Positions 8,519-17,900 of a stretch of 64,000 nt of DNA are shown piece by piece (position 1 is the first letter of the stretch; each line of letters starts with the position of its first letter). The translations under genes were made by a program, and so were the position numbers. The DNA is taken from contig CANSWY010000001.1 in assembly GCA_947650915.1 (NCBI GenBank), positions 248,001 through 312,000 of the forward strand, given 5' to 3'. The notes under the pieces were generated by a model. That model was given only the letters and a program-made list of their open reading frames with translations, did no database searches and was not told the DNA's origin. Source of the DNA: an uncultured Eggerthellaceae bacterium. Its GTDB lineage: Bacteria; Actinomycetota; Coriobacteriia; Coriobacteriales; Eggerthellaceae.

Positions 8519-9088
8519 ATGGTCTTCCTTGACATGCTCCTGGTGGGCGCGGGCCTTTCCATGGACGCGTTCGCGGCATCGGTGTGCAAGGGCCTCCAGT
8601 CTGCGCGCATCAACTGGAAGCATGCCTTCGCCACGGCGTTCTCCTTCGGGCTGTTCCAAGCGGCCATGCCCCTCATCGGATGGGCGGCGGGGTCTGCTTT
8701 CGCGCACCTGATCGAACCGGTGGACCATTGGATCGCTTTCGTGCTCCTGTCCGCTGTGGGCGGCAAGATGCTCTGGGATGCCCGTCAGCAAGAAGGGGAG
8801 TGCGCCGCCTGCGCGGACGTTGCCCCGTTCAGCATCCGTGAGCTGTTGGCGCTGTCCGTGGCCACCAGCATCGATGCGCTGGTGGTGGGCGTCTCCTTTG
8901 CCATGAGCGGGACGGATATCTGGGCCGCTGCCGCGGTCATCGGGTTGACCACGTTCGTGCTCTCTCTGGCCGGGTTCGTCATCGGGAACCGCTTCGGTGC
9001 CCGCTACGAGCGCGCTGCTGCCGTCGTGGGCGGCGTGGCGCTCATCCTGCTGGGCCTGAAGATACTGGTGGAGCATCTGTTCTTCTGA
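8519..9088 (+). CDS. mntP: Manganese efflux pump MntP
   Basis: This 189-residue, six-helix membrane protein matches MntP (DUF204). The first half starts with LLVGAGLSMDAFAASVCKG and the second half carries the matching repeat LLALSVATSIDALVVGVSF, each with the membrane-buried Asp (MDAFA, IDALV) required for Mn2+ transport. GGAG precedes the start. It follows the AAA+-like gene by 23 bp and converges on pheA with only 15 bp between them. MntP genes are often controlled by a Mn riboswitch (yybP-ykoY); none is visible in the short upstream gap. Confidence 0.95.
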   Translation: MVFLDMLLVGAGLSMDAFAASVCKGLQSARINWKHAFATAFSFGLFQAAMPLIGWAAGSAFAHLIEPVDHWIAFVLLSAVGGKMLWDARQQEGECAACADVAPFSIRELLALSVATSIDALVVGVSFAMSGTDIWAAAAVIGLTTFVLSLAGFVIGNRFGARYERAAAVVGGVALILLGLKILVEHLFF

Positions 9089-9103
9089 GCGGGTGTCCGC
9101 CTC

Positions 9104-9955
9104 TCAAAGGACGGGGTAGGATCCCAGCACCTTCACTTCGCGCAGCTTCAGGCGCAAGCAGGCAAGGGCGGTCTGGGCGGCAGGGTCGGTGTCCTTCTTC
9201 TCGAATTCGATGAAGAACATGTAATCGCCCAGCTGCTGCTTCAGCGGGCGTGACTGGACCATGGACAGATTGATGTCCGCATAAGCGAATTCGGACAGGA
9301 TCATGTTCAGCGTGCCGGCGCGGTCGGTGCGCATGAAGAGGGCCACCGTGGTCTTGTAGGTGCTGCTCTCCAGGTCAGGAGCAGTGCCCAAACGCCCGAT
9401 CAGCGCGAAGGCGGTCTGGTTGCCCAGGTTGTCCTCGATCGATGAATCGACGACCTTGCACCCGTAGAGTTCGGCTGCCAAAGGGTTCGCGATGCCAGCC
9501 ACGGTGGGATCGGACGCAGCCAGACGGGCGCTCTCCGCCGTGGAAGCCGTCACCTGGGTGCCCCGTCCCGGATAGCGTTCCGTGAGATAGCGGCGGCATT
9601 GCGCGATGCCCTGGGGGTGGGATGCGATGGTCTTGATGCCTCCTGGCTCCGCATCCGGTGAGATGAGCAGGCTGTGATGGATGTCGAACACCTCTTCGGC
9701 CAAGATGACCGAAGAGGAGCGGAATGCGAAGTTGTCCAGCGTGGAGGTCACCGGGCCTTCTAGCGAATTCTCCTTCGCCACCACGCCATAGATCGTGCGG
9801 CTGCGGTCCACCGCATCGAACACCTCGTCGAAGGAGGCGCATGCCACCAGTTCCGCGTCCGGGTGCCCCAGCTTCTCTGCGAATGAGAGCGCAGCCTGGT
9901 GCGAATAGGTCCCTAGCGGTCCCAAGAATGCGATGGATGTCGTGGATCGGCTCAT
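9104..9955 (-). CDS. pheA: Prephenate dehydratase
   Basis: A stand-alone 283-residue enzyme that converts prephenate to phenylpyruvate in phenylalanine synthesis. It begins MSRSTTSIAFLGPLGTYSH, with the family GPxGTYSHQAA motif, and has the substrate-binding TSTLDNFAF and NQTAFALIG stretches. A C-terminal ACT domain (about 195-275; AGTLNMILSEFA) should give feedback inhibition by phenylalanine. There is no chorismate mutase domain. The start has AAAGG six to seven bases upstream; the frame is open to 10006 but without support. Confidence 0.95.
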   Translation of the reverse strand: MSRSTTSIAFLGPLGTYSHQAALSFAEKLGHPDAELVACASFDEVFDAVDRSRTIYGVVAKENSLEGPVTSTLDNFAFRSSSVILAEEVFDIHHSLLISPDAEPGGIKTIASHPQGIAQCRRYLTERYPGRGTQVTASTAESARLAASDPTVAGIANPLAAELYGCKVVDSSIEDNLGNQTAFALIGRLGTAPDLESSTYKTTVALFMRTDRAGTLNMILSEFAYADINLSMVQSRPLKQQLGDYMFFIEFEKKDTDPAAQTALACLRLKLREVKVLGSYPVL

Positions 9956-10013
9956 GTCCGGCCTTTCTGATGGATGGCTTGCGGTGCTAGATGATAAACC
10001 ATGCATCCTGCAT

Positions 10014-10121
10014 TGTTACGGCAGCATTTCCGCGTAACATTCTTGCGCCGTTTGCCATGATCGCAGGTTCTTTTTTGAGAATCCGTCTTCCGTATTTTCC
10101 GTGGAGAATGCAGAATGTTAC
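10014..10121. promoter_or_regulatory. Repeated TGTTAC sites between pheA and the hydrogenase operon
   Basis: The divergent gap between pheA and the hydrogenase small subunit holds a perfect inverted repeat, TGTTACG at 10014-10020 and CGTAACA at 10033-10039 with 12 bp between. A third half-site at 10113-10121 reads GAATGTTAC, the exact reverse complement of GTAACATTC at 10034-10042. Such a pattern suggests a dimeric regulator controlling hydrogenase (and perhaps pheA) transcription. The -35/-10 boxes for the operon are not clear. The regulator is unknown. Confidence 0.5.
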
Positions 10122-10161
10122 CCGATCGTAAAAGACGAGGGCACCTGGAGGAGGTGTGCAC

Positions 10162-11466
10162 ATGGAAGATCTGGCCAAGACGACGGACGTGTTCTCGGTA
10201 CTCGAATCACGCGGAGTCTCCCGCCGAAGCTTCATGAAGCTCTGCGCAGGCGTTGCTGCAGCAGCAGGCTTGTCGCAGATGGCGGTCCCGCGCGTGGCTG
10301 AAGCCATCGAGAAATCCGTCATCGGTGCCACATCCGGAGATCTCTATCCCGTCATTTGGATGGAGGGCGCGTCGTGCACGGGCTGCACGGAATCGTTCGC
10401 TCAGATAGAGACGCCGGACGTGGCAACGGTCGTTCTGGATGTGATCTCTCTGAACTACTCAGAGACGCTGTCCGCAGCAGCCGGTTGGTCGGTGGAGGAA
10501 GCCAAGGCTCAGACCATCGAAGCCGGGAACTACATCCTGATCTACGAGGGCGCTGTGCAGAAGGCTTGGAACGGCAATGCGCTCCGCGTGGCAGGAGAGG
10601 TGGGCACTGAAGCGCTCGCCCACGCGGCGGAGAGCGCGAACGCGGTGGTGGCCGTGGGCTCCTGTGCCGTGAACGGCGGATGGTGCGCTGCGCACCCCAA
10701 TCCGTCCAACGCCATGGGCGTGGAGCAGTTCCTGGCAGAAGAGGGGGTCGAGACGCCGGTGGTGAACATCCCGGGCTGCCCTGTGAACCCCGAATGGGTC
10801 ATGTCGGTCCTGGTTGATGTGGTCATCCTGCAAGACCCCGGTCTGCTCAAGCTGAACGATTTCGCCATGCCGGCGGGGCTGTTCAACCAGACCATCCATG
10901 ACAACTGCGAACGCCGCGGACACTTCGAGAACGGCGAATTCGTCTATGAGTTCGGAAGCGAAGAGGAAGCAAAGGGCTACTGCCTCTACCCGCTGGGCTG
11001 CCGTGGTCCGCAGACGCATTCCCCCTGCGGCGTCACGCTCTGGAACAACCGCCGCTCCTGGTGCGTCCAGGCCGGCAGCCCCTGCATCGGATGCTGCGAG
11101 GCCAATCCGAACAACCCAGGGGACAACTGGGTGCAGGTGAATGCGCCGTTCTACAACCGCTTCCGTGACTTGCGCATCGGCGACTTCAAGTTCCAGCCCG
11201 AACCGGTGGCGTGGATTCTCACCGGCATCGTGGCTGCAGCGCTGGTGGTGCACGGCTTCGGCATGAAAAAGACCGGCCGCATGGACGGCGGCGCTGACTT
11301 CGAGCCCATCCGCAAGTGGGACAAGGCGCATCCTGAGCAGTCCATCGGCGTCTACGCCGATCCGGAGAAGGGCGGTCCGGTGCTGGACGCTGCCGTCTGC
11401 GAAGAGAACACCCATCACGCGCCGGCTCCCGCCGACGACGTTGTTGACGACTACGAGAAAGAATAG
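10162..11466 (+). CDS. hyaA: [NiFe] uptake hydrogenase small subunit, Tat-exported
   Basis: The 434-residue electron-transfer subunit oxidises H2 together with the large subunit on the outer face of the membrane. A twin-arginine signal (SRRSFMKL, 20-27) precedes a hydrophobic stretch. The proximal cluster ligands start at EGASCTGC (C72, C75) and continue with GSCAVNGGW and NIPGCPVN. The medial and distal cluster region is rich in cysteine (CRGPQTHSPCG, GSPCIGCCE). A C-terminal membrane anchor spans about 347-366, followed by a charged tail. The start is ATG with AGGAGG 7 bases upstream; an upstream GTG at 10156 is less likely. It fits the membrane-bound group 1 (the Coriobacteria-type 1i is my best guess). 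Confidence 0.96.
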   Translation: MEDLAKTTDVFSVLESRGVSRRSFMKLCAGVAAAAGLSQMAVPRVAEAIEKSVIGATSGDLYPVIWMEGASCTGCTESFAQIETPDVATVVLDVISLNYSETLSAAAGWSVEEAKAQTIEAGNYILIYEGAVQKAWNGNALRVAGEVGTEALAHAAESANAVVAVGSCAVNGGWCAAHPNPSNAMGVEQFLAEEGVETPVVNIPGCPVNPEWVMSVLVDVVILQDPGLLKLNDFAMPAGLFNQTIHDNCERRGHFENGEFVYEFGSEEEAKGYCLYPLGCRGPQTHSPCGVTLWNNRRSWCVQAGSPCIGCCEANPNNPGDNWVQVNAPFYNRFRDLRIGDFKFQPEPVAWILTGIVAAALVVHGFGMKKTGRMDGGADFEPIRKWDKAHPEQSIGVYADPEKGGPVLDAAVCEENTHHAPAPADDVVDDYEKE

Positions 11467-11480
11467 GAGGTGAGCAAGAG

Positions 11481-13154
11481 GTGACACGTTCCATCATCGA
11501 TCCGATCACTCGCATCGAAGGACATCTCAGGGTGGAGATGGAGGTCGAGCAAGGCGTGGTGACCGACGCATGGGTCTCCGGCGGATGCTTCCGCGGCATG
11601 GAGCTCGTCGTCCAGAACCGCACGCCCCAGGATGCCGCGCAGATCGTGCAGCGCATCTGCGGCGTGTGCCCGGTGAGCCATGCTCATGCATCTTCCATCG
11701 CTGCCGAGAAGGCCTACGGCATCACCATTTCCAACAACGCGCGTCTCGTGCGCAACCTCATCGAGGGCGCGCAGTTCCTCCATTCGCACATCCTGTGGTT
11801 CTACAACCTGTGCGCATTGGACTACGTCAATCCGCTGGACGCTCTGAAAGCGAACGTCCCGGATACCTATGATCTTGCCCAGGCTGCTGGCACGTCCATG
11901 GATACCGACTTCTATGGCCTGAAGGAGAAGCTAGAAATCTTCAAGGCCAACGGGCAGCTCTCCATCTTCTCCGGCAACTGGTTCGATTGCGACGGCGGGG
12001 AAGGCTACAAGCTCTCTCCGGAGCTGAACCTGATCTGCACGGCCCATTACCTGGAGGCGCTCAAAATGCAGGCGCGCGCGTCTGAGGTGGCAGCGCTTTT
12101 GGGCGGCAAGATGCCGCACGTCATGACGCTCATCCCGGGCGGCACCGCCTTCGTTCCCACGGAGAGCAAGCTGGATGACCTGTGGGCCATGGTGAATGAG
12201 ATCTACGACTGGGTCTCCACCACCATGATCCCGGATACGCTGGCGCTGGCTCCGGCTTACACCGACGTGCTCAAGTTCGGCAAGGGCTGCGGCCGCTACA
12301 TCGCCTGGGGCGTCTTCGAAGGTCCCGGCTGGCCTTATGGCGGGGACTACACCGAACAGATGATCCACCGCTATCTGCCCATGGGCGTGCTGGATGAGGA
12401 TCTGAACGTGAGCAACGTCGAGGAATCCCTCATCACCGAATACATGGGCCATTCCTGGTACAAGGGCGACGGCACCTACGAGTCCCCGTACTTCGTGACG
12501 GAGCCTGACTTCACCGAATACGACGTTGAGGACCGCTACACCTGGGTCAAGTGCCCGGCCTATGACGGCAAGCCCATGGAGGCTGGCGGCTTCGCCCGCA
12601 TCCTGTCCGCCTATCAGCGCAATGTCCCCTTCATCGTGGAGAACGTGGATGCCATGCTGGTGGCCTTGGGCGCACGTCCGGGCCAGCTCTCGGCGCTCCA
12701 GAACACGCTCGGCCGTACGGCCAGCCGCCAGATCGAGACGCTCTACATCGCCGGCCTCATGAAGGAATGGACGCTGGAGCTGATGGAAGCCATCGCTGGC
12801 GGGGATTCCGAATACTTCAAGGAGCCGCTGACCACCACCGGTGAGGGCACGGGCTTCTGGGAGGCGCCGCGCGGTGCTTTGTACCACTCTGAGAAGGTCA
12901 CGAACAACAACGTGGACGGGTATCAGATCATCATCCCCTCCACCTGGAACTTGGCTCCCATGAACGCTGATGGCGTGCATGGCCCCATGGAGCAGGCGCT
13001 CATCGGCTGCCCGGTGCAGGATGTGGAGATGCCCATCAACGCGTTGCGCACCGTGCATTCCTTCGACCCCTGCACGGCTTGTGCGGTCCATATCACCGAA
13101 CCGGCCACGGGCAAGACGTTCAAGACCGTCACCAGCCCTTGGGGGGTGAAGTAG
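11481..13154 (+). CDS. hyaB: [NiFe] uptake hydrogenase large (catalytic) subunit
   Basis: 557 residues, GTG start with AGGAGGTG upstream. The Ni-Fe ligands are present in both conserved loops: RICGVCPVSH with C60 and C63, and DPCTACAVH at 529-537 with C531 and C534. Family knowledge: the maturation protease cuts after the His of the C-terminal motif, which here would be H537, releasing the 20-residue tail starting ITEPATG. The gene lies 14 bp after the small subunit and is directly followed by the cytochrome b gene. The protein would be carried across the membrane by the small subunit's Tat signal. Confidence 0.97.
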   Translation: MTRSIIDPITRIEGHLRVEMEVEQGVVTDAWVSGGCFRGMELVVQNRTPQDAAQIVQRICGVCPVSHAHASSIAAEKAYGITISNNARLVRNLIEGAQFLHSHILWFYNLCALDYVNPLDALKANVPDTYDLAQAAGTSMDTDFYGLKEKLEIFKANGQLSIFSGNWFDCDGGEGYKLSPELNLICTAHYLEALKMQARASEVAALLGGKMPHVMTLIPGGTAFVPTESKLDDLWAMVNEIYDWVSTTMIPDTLALAPAYTDVLKFGKGCGRYIAWGVFEGPGWPYGGDYTEQMIHRYLPMGVLDEDLNVSNVEESLITEYMGHSWYKGDGTYESPYFVTEPDFTEYDVEDRYTWVKCPAYDGKPMEAGGFARILSAYQRNVPFIVENVDAMLVALGARPGQLSALQNTLGRTASRQIETLYIAGLMKEWTLELMEAIAGGDSEYFKEPLTTTGEGTGFWEAPRGALYHSEKVTNNNVDGYQIIIPSTWNLAPMNADGVHGPMEQALIGCPVQDVEMPINALRTVHSFDPCTACAVHITEPATGKTFKTVTSPWGVK

Positions 13155-13847
13155 ATGGCACATCTGGCACACTACCGTGAGGCGCACCCGATGGTCTTCG
13201 TGGTGACGCACTGGATCAACCTCATCTCCATGATCTGGCTGATCTTCTCGGGCTTCATCATCCATTACCCGTTCATTCCCGGCATCATGGGAATCTGCCG
13301 CGGGGGGCATGTGCTGTTCGGGTTCATCCTGTTCTTCAACATGCTGTTCCGCGTCATCGCAGCGTTCTTCGTGAAGACCTCCCCCACGGGCGGCACGCGC
13401 AAGCAGGATACGGATTACAAGTCCTGGCTTCCGCAGAAGGACAACCGCCATCAGGCGCTTGAGTGGATCAAGTATTACCTGTTCCTCAAGAAGGACCACC
13501 CGCTGGGCGCGAAACTGGGCGTTCCGCAGAAGCTCTCTTACCTGCTGATCCCCATCCTCATCTTCGTGATGTGGTGGACCGGCATGTGCATCTGGGCTCC
13601 GGTCATGGATTGCGGCCCATTCGCAGCCACGGTGAACTTCGTCGGCGGTGCCATGAGCATGCGCATCATCCATTACTACCTGATGTTCGTGTTCATCATT
13701 TTCATGTTCATCCATGTGTACCTGGCGAATGTGGAAAGCTTCGCTCCCACGGCGCTCATGTTCGTCCACAAGGAGCATGGCGGCCTGGTGTACGATCCTG
13801 AGCTCCACAACATCGTGGGCGAGGACATGGACCCGCACAAGGACTAA
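13155..13847 (+). CDS. hyaC: Hydrogenase cytochrome b subunit
   Basis: This 230-residue integral membrane protein starts immediately after the large-subunit stop. Four or five hydrophobic segments are seen (about 15-37, 47-70, 125-145, 170-200). Histidines suited to bind two haems b lie in THWINLISMIW, GGHVLFGF and the IIHYY and FIHVY segments, as in the Ni/Fe-hydrogenase b-type family. It would pass electrons from the small subunit to the quinone pool, coupling H2 uptake to anaerobic respiration. Confidence 0.94.
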   Translation: MAHLAHYREAHPMVFVVTHWINLISMIWLIFSGFIIHYPFIPGIMGICRGGHVLFGFILFFNMLFRVIAAFFVKTSPTGGTRKQDTDYKSWLPQKDNRHQALEWIKYYLFLKKDHPLGAKLGVPQKLSYLLIPILIFVMWWTGMCIWAPVMDCGPFAATVNFVGGAMSMRIIHYYLMFVFIIFMFIHVYLANVESFAPTALMFVHKEHGGLVYDPELHNIVGEDMDPHKD

Positions 13848-13876
13848 TGGTCCTGCCCGGCCCAGAAGGCGTGACG

Positions 13877-13902
13877 GCGGCGGCCCTTCGGCCGCCGCTT
13901 TT
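13877..13902 (+). terminator. Hairpin terminator or attenuator inside the hydrogenase operon
   Basis: A 9-bp all-GC stem (GCGGCGGCC with GGCCGCCGC), CTTC loop and a TTTT tail lie 29 bp after the cytochrome b gene. It looks like an intrinsic terminator, yet the next two genes are on the same strand, functionally linked and only 18 bp away, so partial read-through is likely. Confidence 0.8.
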
Positions 13903-13920
13903 CTCTTAGAAGGAGGAGGC

Positions 13921-14349
13921 ATGGCAGGGCTCACTGACGAACAGGTGAGACGCGAGGAGGCGTTCATGAAGGGGCTTCCGCGCGTGAACGTGGGCGCGCT
14001 TTTGATGCCCGCCATCTGGGGGCCGGCGCACGGGTTCTGGGTGACCATCCTGTTCTACCCGGCATGGCTGGTGGCCGACAACGTCTTCTATGCCGCCTAT
14101 GAGGCCCCCACGCCGCTCTCCATCATCATCGCGGCGCTCACGTTCGTCATCCTTTTAGGAGTGACCGTGGCCTTTGCCATCGTGGCGCAGCCGCTTGCGG
14201 CCCATCGGGCTGAAGCGCGGGGCGTCACGCGTGCGGAGTACCTGAAGCGCCAGAAGGTCTGGATCATCGTGAGCGCAATCATCGCCGTTGCGTTCTTGGG
14301 GTTGGCCACCTGGTACAACCTGGCGTGGAGGCCCTATGTCACGGCCTGA
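13921..14349 (+). CDS. Small membrane protein of the hydrogenase operon
   Basis: 142 residues, ATG with a strong AAGGAGGAGG site. Three hydrophobic segments are visible (about 25-45, 57-80, 108-130), with a short charged N-terminus (EQVRREEAF) and a basic loop (AHRAEARGVTRAEYLKRQ) between the last two. I do not recognise the family. Its place between the cytochrome b and maturation-protease genes, with translational coupling to the latter (14-bp overlap), suggests a role in hydrogenase assembly or electron transfer; this is inference from context only. Confidence 0.85.
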   Translation: MAGLTDEQVRREEAFMKGLPRVNVGALLMPAIWGPAHGFWVTILFYPAWLVADNVFYAAYEAPTPLSIIIAALTFVILLGVTVAFAIVAQPLAAHRAEARGVTRAEYLKRQKVWIIVSAIIAVAFLGLATWYNLAWRPYVTA

Positions 14350-14902
14350 GCGCGTCATCGTCTTTTGCGTGGGGAACCGGCTCATGCTGGATGACGGCGT
14401 GGGGCCCGCCGTCTTCGATGAGCTGTGCGCAGCCTACGTGCTGCCGGATGAAGTGGAGCTGTTGGATGTGGGCTGCATGAGCCTGTCCATGGTGGACAAG
14501 GTGGATGCGGCCGATTATCTGGTCACGGTGGATGCGGTGGACGGCACCGGCGAGGAGCCGGGCACCGTGTTCGAGTTCGCGCCGGAGGACATGGCGCGGC
14601 ATGCGGGTGCCATGGCGAGCCTTCATGACCTCAAGCTGGTGGATCTCTTCGACGCAGCATCCCTTCTGGGATACTCCGCCGAAGGGAAGTGTTTCGGCAT
14701 GCAGGTGGAGAACCGCACGCCGGAGGTGGTCACCATGGGGCTCACGCCGCGCGTGTACGACGCTGTGCCCCATCTGGTGGATGCCGTGATAGCGGATCTG
14801 GTGCTGCGCGGGCACTGCGTCAAGCACAAGGACACGGGAGATGTGGTGGCGCCAGGGTGGCATCACCGGATGCGCGCCGAAGATGGACCGGGCTTGCAGT
14901 AG
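14336..14902 (+). CDS. hyaD: Hydrogenase maturation endopeptidase (HyaD/HybD family)
   Basis: 188 residues. It removes the C-terminal tail of the large subunit after nickel insertion. The N-terminus VIVFCVGNRLMLDDGVGP carries the family GNxLxxDDGxG motif, in which the acidic residue (D in LMLDDG) binds nickel, and LLDVGCMSLSM supplies the second conserved region. Other metal-binding acids or histidines (VTVDAVDG, SLHDLKL) are also present. ATG with GGAGG close upstream; it overlaps the preceding gene. The hyp genes for the Fe(CN)2CO cofactor are not in this window. Confidence 0.92.
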   Translation: MSRPERVIVFCVGNRLMLDDGVGPAVFDELCAAYVLPDEVELLDVGCMSLSMVDKVDAADYLVTVDAVDGTGEEPGTVFEFAPEDMARHAGAMASLHDLKLVDLFDAASLLGYSAEGKCFGMQVENRTPEVVTMGLTPRVYDAVPHLVDAVIADLVLRGHCVKHKDTGDVVAPGWHHRMRAEDGPGLQ

Positions 14903-14947
14903 AATCCTCCTTCACGGAACCGAACTGATCAGGATGCGCGCTGTCTC

Positions 14948-17900
14948 ATGCTCATTGAACCCATAGAGAAGATGCTCGCGGCTTCCGGCTGCCTGGACTC
15001 GTTCTGGGGCAAGCTGGATGCGGGGGAGGATGCCACCTTGGGCGTGGCATCCTCCGCACGCCCGCTCATGGTGGCGGCGCGCTTCGCCCATGCTCCCCAG
15101 CCCACCCTCGTCATCGTATCCGGGGAGGAGGCGGCAGATGCGTTCGCACGGAACGTGCGCGCCTATGCGGGCAACGATGCCGTCCTGCGCTTCCCGGAGC
15201 GCACGGATGTGCCAGGCACCGGGGCACCCGCAAGCCCGCAGACCGTGGCATGCCGCTTGCAAGCGCTCCACGCTCTCAGACAGGGAGCGCCTGTGGTGGT
15301 CATCGCCAGCGCGCAGTCTCTTCTGCGCGCGCTGCCGCCAGTGTCTGCGGACATCGCGGCTCCTCTCACCCTGGCGCAGGGAGATGATCTCTCCGATGGC
15401 GCGGTGGAGGGCGCAGAGGACCTTGACGGCCTCAAACGCCGGCTGGAGGCCATGGGGTATCAGAACACCGGAGAGCTGGACGGCCCGGGCACGTTCTGCT
15501 CCCATGTCGGCGTGGTGGACGTCTTCCCCGGCAATCTGGAACATCCCGTGCGCATCGACCTGTTCGGGGACGAGGTGGAAGAGATCCGGCGCATCGTGCC
15601 TTCCACCGGCCAGACCATTTCAACGCTTCCCTCCGTGGATGTGTTCCCGGTGACGGAGTTCCCGCAAGACGATCAGGCCTTGAAGGCGGCTGCGCGTGCG
15701 CTCCAGAAGACGGCGATGACGAACAAGGGGGCGCGCAGCCTCCTTGAAAGGCTTGAAGAGGGCCTGCGCTTCGACGGAGCGGACGCGCTTTTGCCCTATC
15801 TGTATCCCAAAACGGCCACCATCGGGGATTACGCGGGGGCGGATTCGCTCTGCGCGCTGATCGAACCGCGCTCGCTCATGGACAACATGGCCAATGCGGC
15901 CAAGGGGATCGAGGAGGCGTGCGCGAAAAGCCCCTTTCCCACCCACGGCCTGTTCGTGCCCGCGCCCTCCATCAGCTTCGGTCACGGCGTGCGCGCCACC
16001 TACGTCTCCATCATGCAGGTGGGCTCTTCCGCAGATGACGAGCTGCCGGTGAAGCGCACGGACGTGGCCGGGTCTCCCGAGCGGCTCTTCGGCAAGCTGC
16101 GCACCTGGGCTGAAGCGCGCTATCTCTGCCTCTTCTCCGTGCCGGATGCCCGGGCGCGTGCAGCGTTCGAACTGGACCTGGTGGATGAGAGCCTGCCCAT
16201 TCGGGACATCCCTGTCTCTGACGAGGCCGGACCGCTCTCGCGCGGCGTGGTGAACGTGGTGGCGGAAGACATCCCCTTGGGGATCATCATCCCGAAGGCG
16301 AAGATCGCGCTCGTGTCCGTGAACGACCTGAAGCGCATGAACGCGGACGGGTCCACGCGCTCCCGCATCGACATCACGGACATCACCTTCCCCTATGAGC
16401 CGGGTGACTACGTGGTGCATTCCACCTACGGCATCGCGCTGTTCAAGGACATCGTTCGGCGCGACATGGACGGGGTGGAGCGGGACTATCTGGAGCTGGA
16501 TTACGCGGAGGGGGACAAGCTATTCCTTCCCATCGAGCAGTTCGACAAGGTGACGCGCTATGTGGGGCCTGAAGGGGCGGAGCCGAAGATCACGCGGCTG
16601 GACAGCACGGATTGGTCTCGCGCCATGCAGCGTGCGCGGAAGGCCACCCGCAAGCTGGCGTTCGATCTGGTGGATGTCTATGCGCGCCGCGCGGCCGCGA
16701 AAGGCCACGCGCTTTGCGTGGACACGCCCTGGATGCACCAGCTGGAGGAGAGCTTCCCGTATCAGGAGACGCCGGATCAGGCGCGCGCGATCGAAGACGT
16801 GCTCGCGGACATGGCCTCCAAGCGCCCGATGGACCGGCTGGTCTGCGGGGATGTGGGCTTCGGCAAGACGGAAGTGGCCATCCGCGCCGCGTTCGCTGCC
16901 GCGCAGAACGGCAAGCAGGTGATGGTGCTCTGTCCTACCACCATCCTGGCGCAGCAGCACTACGCCAGTTTCAAGGAGCGGCTGGCGCCGTTCAAGGCGC
17001 GGGTGGACGTGCTCTCGCGCTTCCGCACGCCCGCGCAGCAGAAGGAGAGCCTGGAGGGGTTCGCGAAAGGTGAAGTGGACGTGCTGGTGGGCACCCATCG
17101 GCTGCTCTCGCGGGATGTGAACCCCCATGACCTGGGGCTGGTCATCATAGATGAAGAACAGCGCTTCGGCGTGGGGCACAAAGAACAGTTCAAGAACCTG
17201 CGGGAATCGGTGGACGTGCTCACCCTGTCCGCCACGCCCATCCCGCGCACCATGCAGATGGCCACCTCCGGCGTGCGCGACATGAGCCTCATCTTGACGC
17301 CGCCCGATGATCGGCTTCCTGTGAAGGTGCACGTGGGGGAGTGGGACCCGGACGTGGTGTCGGATGCCATCCGGTATGAATTGGCGCGCAAGGGCCAGGT
17401 GTACTACGTGAGCAACCGCGTGAAGACCATCCGTGAGGCTGAGGACCGCGTGCACGCTGTGGCACCTGAAGCGCGCGTGGGCGTGGCGCACGGCAAGATG
17501 TCGAAAGATGAGCTGGAACGCGTGATGGAGGATTTCGCAGCGGGGGAAGTGGACGTGCTGGTGGCCACCACCATCATCGAGAGCGGCATCGACAACCCTC
17601 ATACGAACACGCTCATCATCGAAGACGCGCAACGATTGGGGTTGTCGCAGATGTATCAGCTCAAAGGCCGTGTGGGACGTTCATCCACGCAGGCCTTCGC
17701 GTACTTCATGTTCCCGGAAGAGGCTTACCTCACTGAAGAGGCCCACGCGCGTCTCATGGCGCTCTCCGACAACCAGGACCTGGGCAGCGGCATGCGCATC
17801 GCGCTGAAGGACTTGGAGATCAGAGGCGCGGGGGACATCTTGGGGGCGGAGCAATCCGGCAACATGAGCGCCGTCGGGTTCGATCTGTTCTCGCAGCTTT

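Noticed and set aside
11931-14048. Long open frame of 705 codons on the reverse strand across the hydrogenase genes
   Set aside because: It lies opposite well-conserved genes; its His/Arg/Asp-rich translation is typical of antisense frames in GC-rich DNA and has no family motifs.
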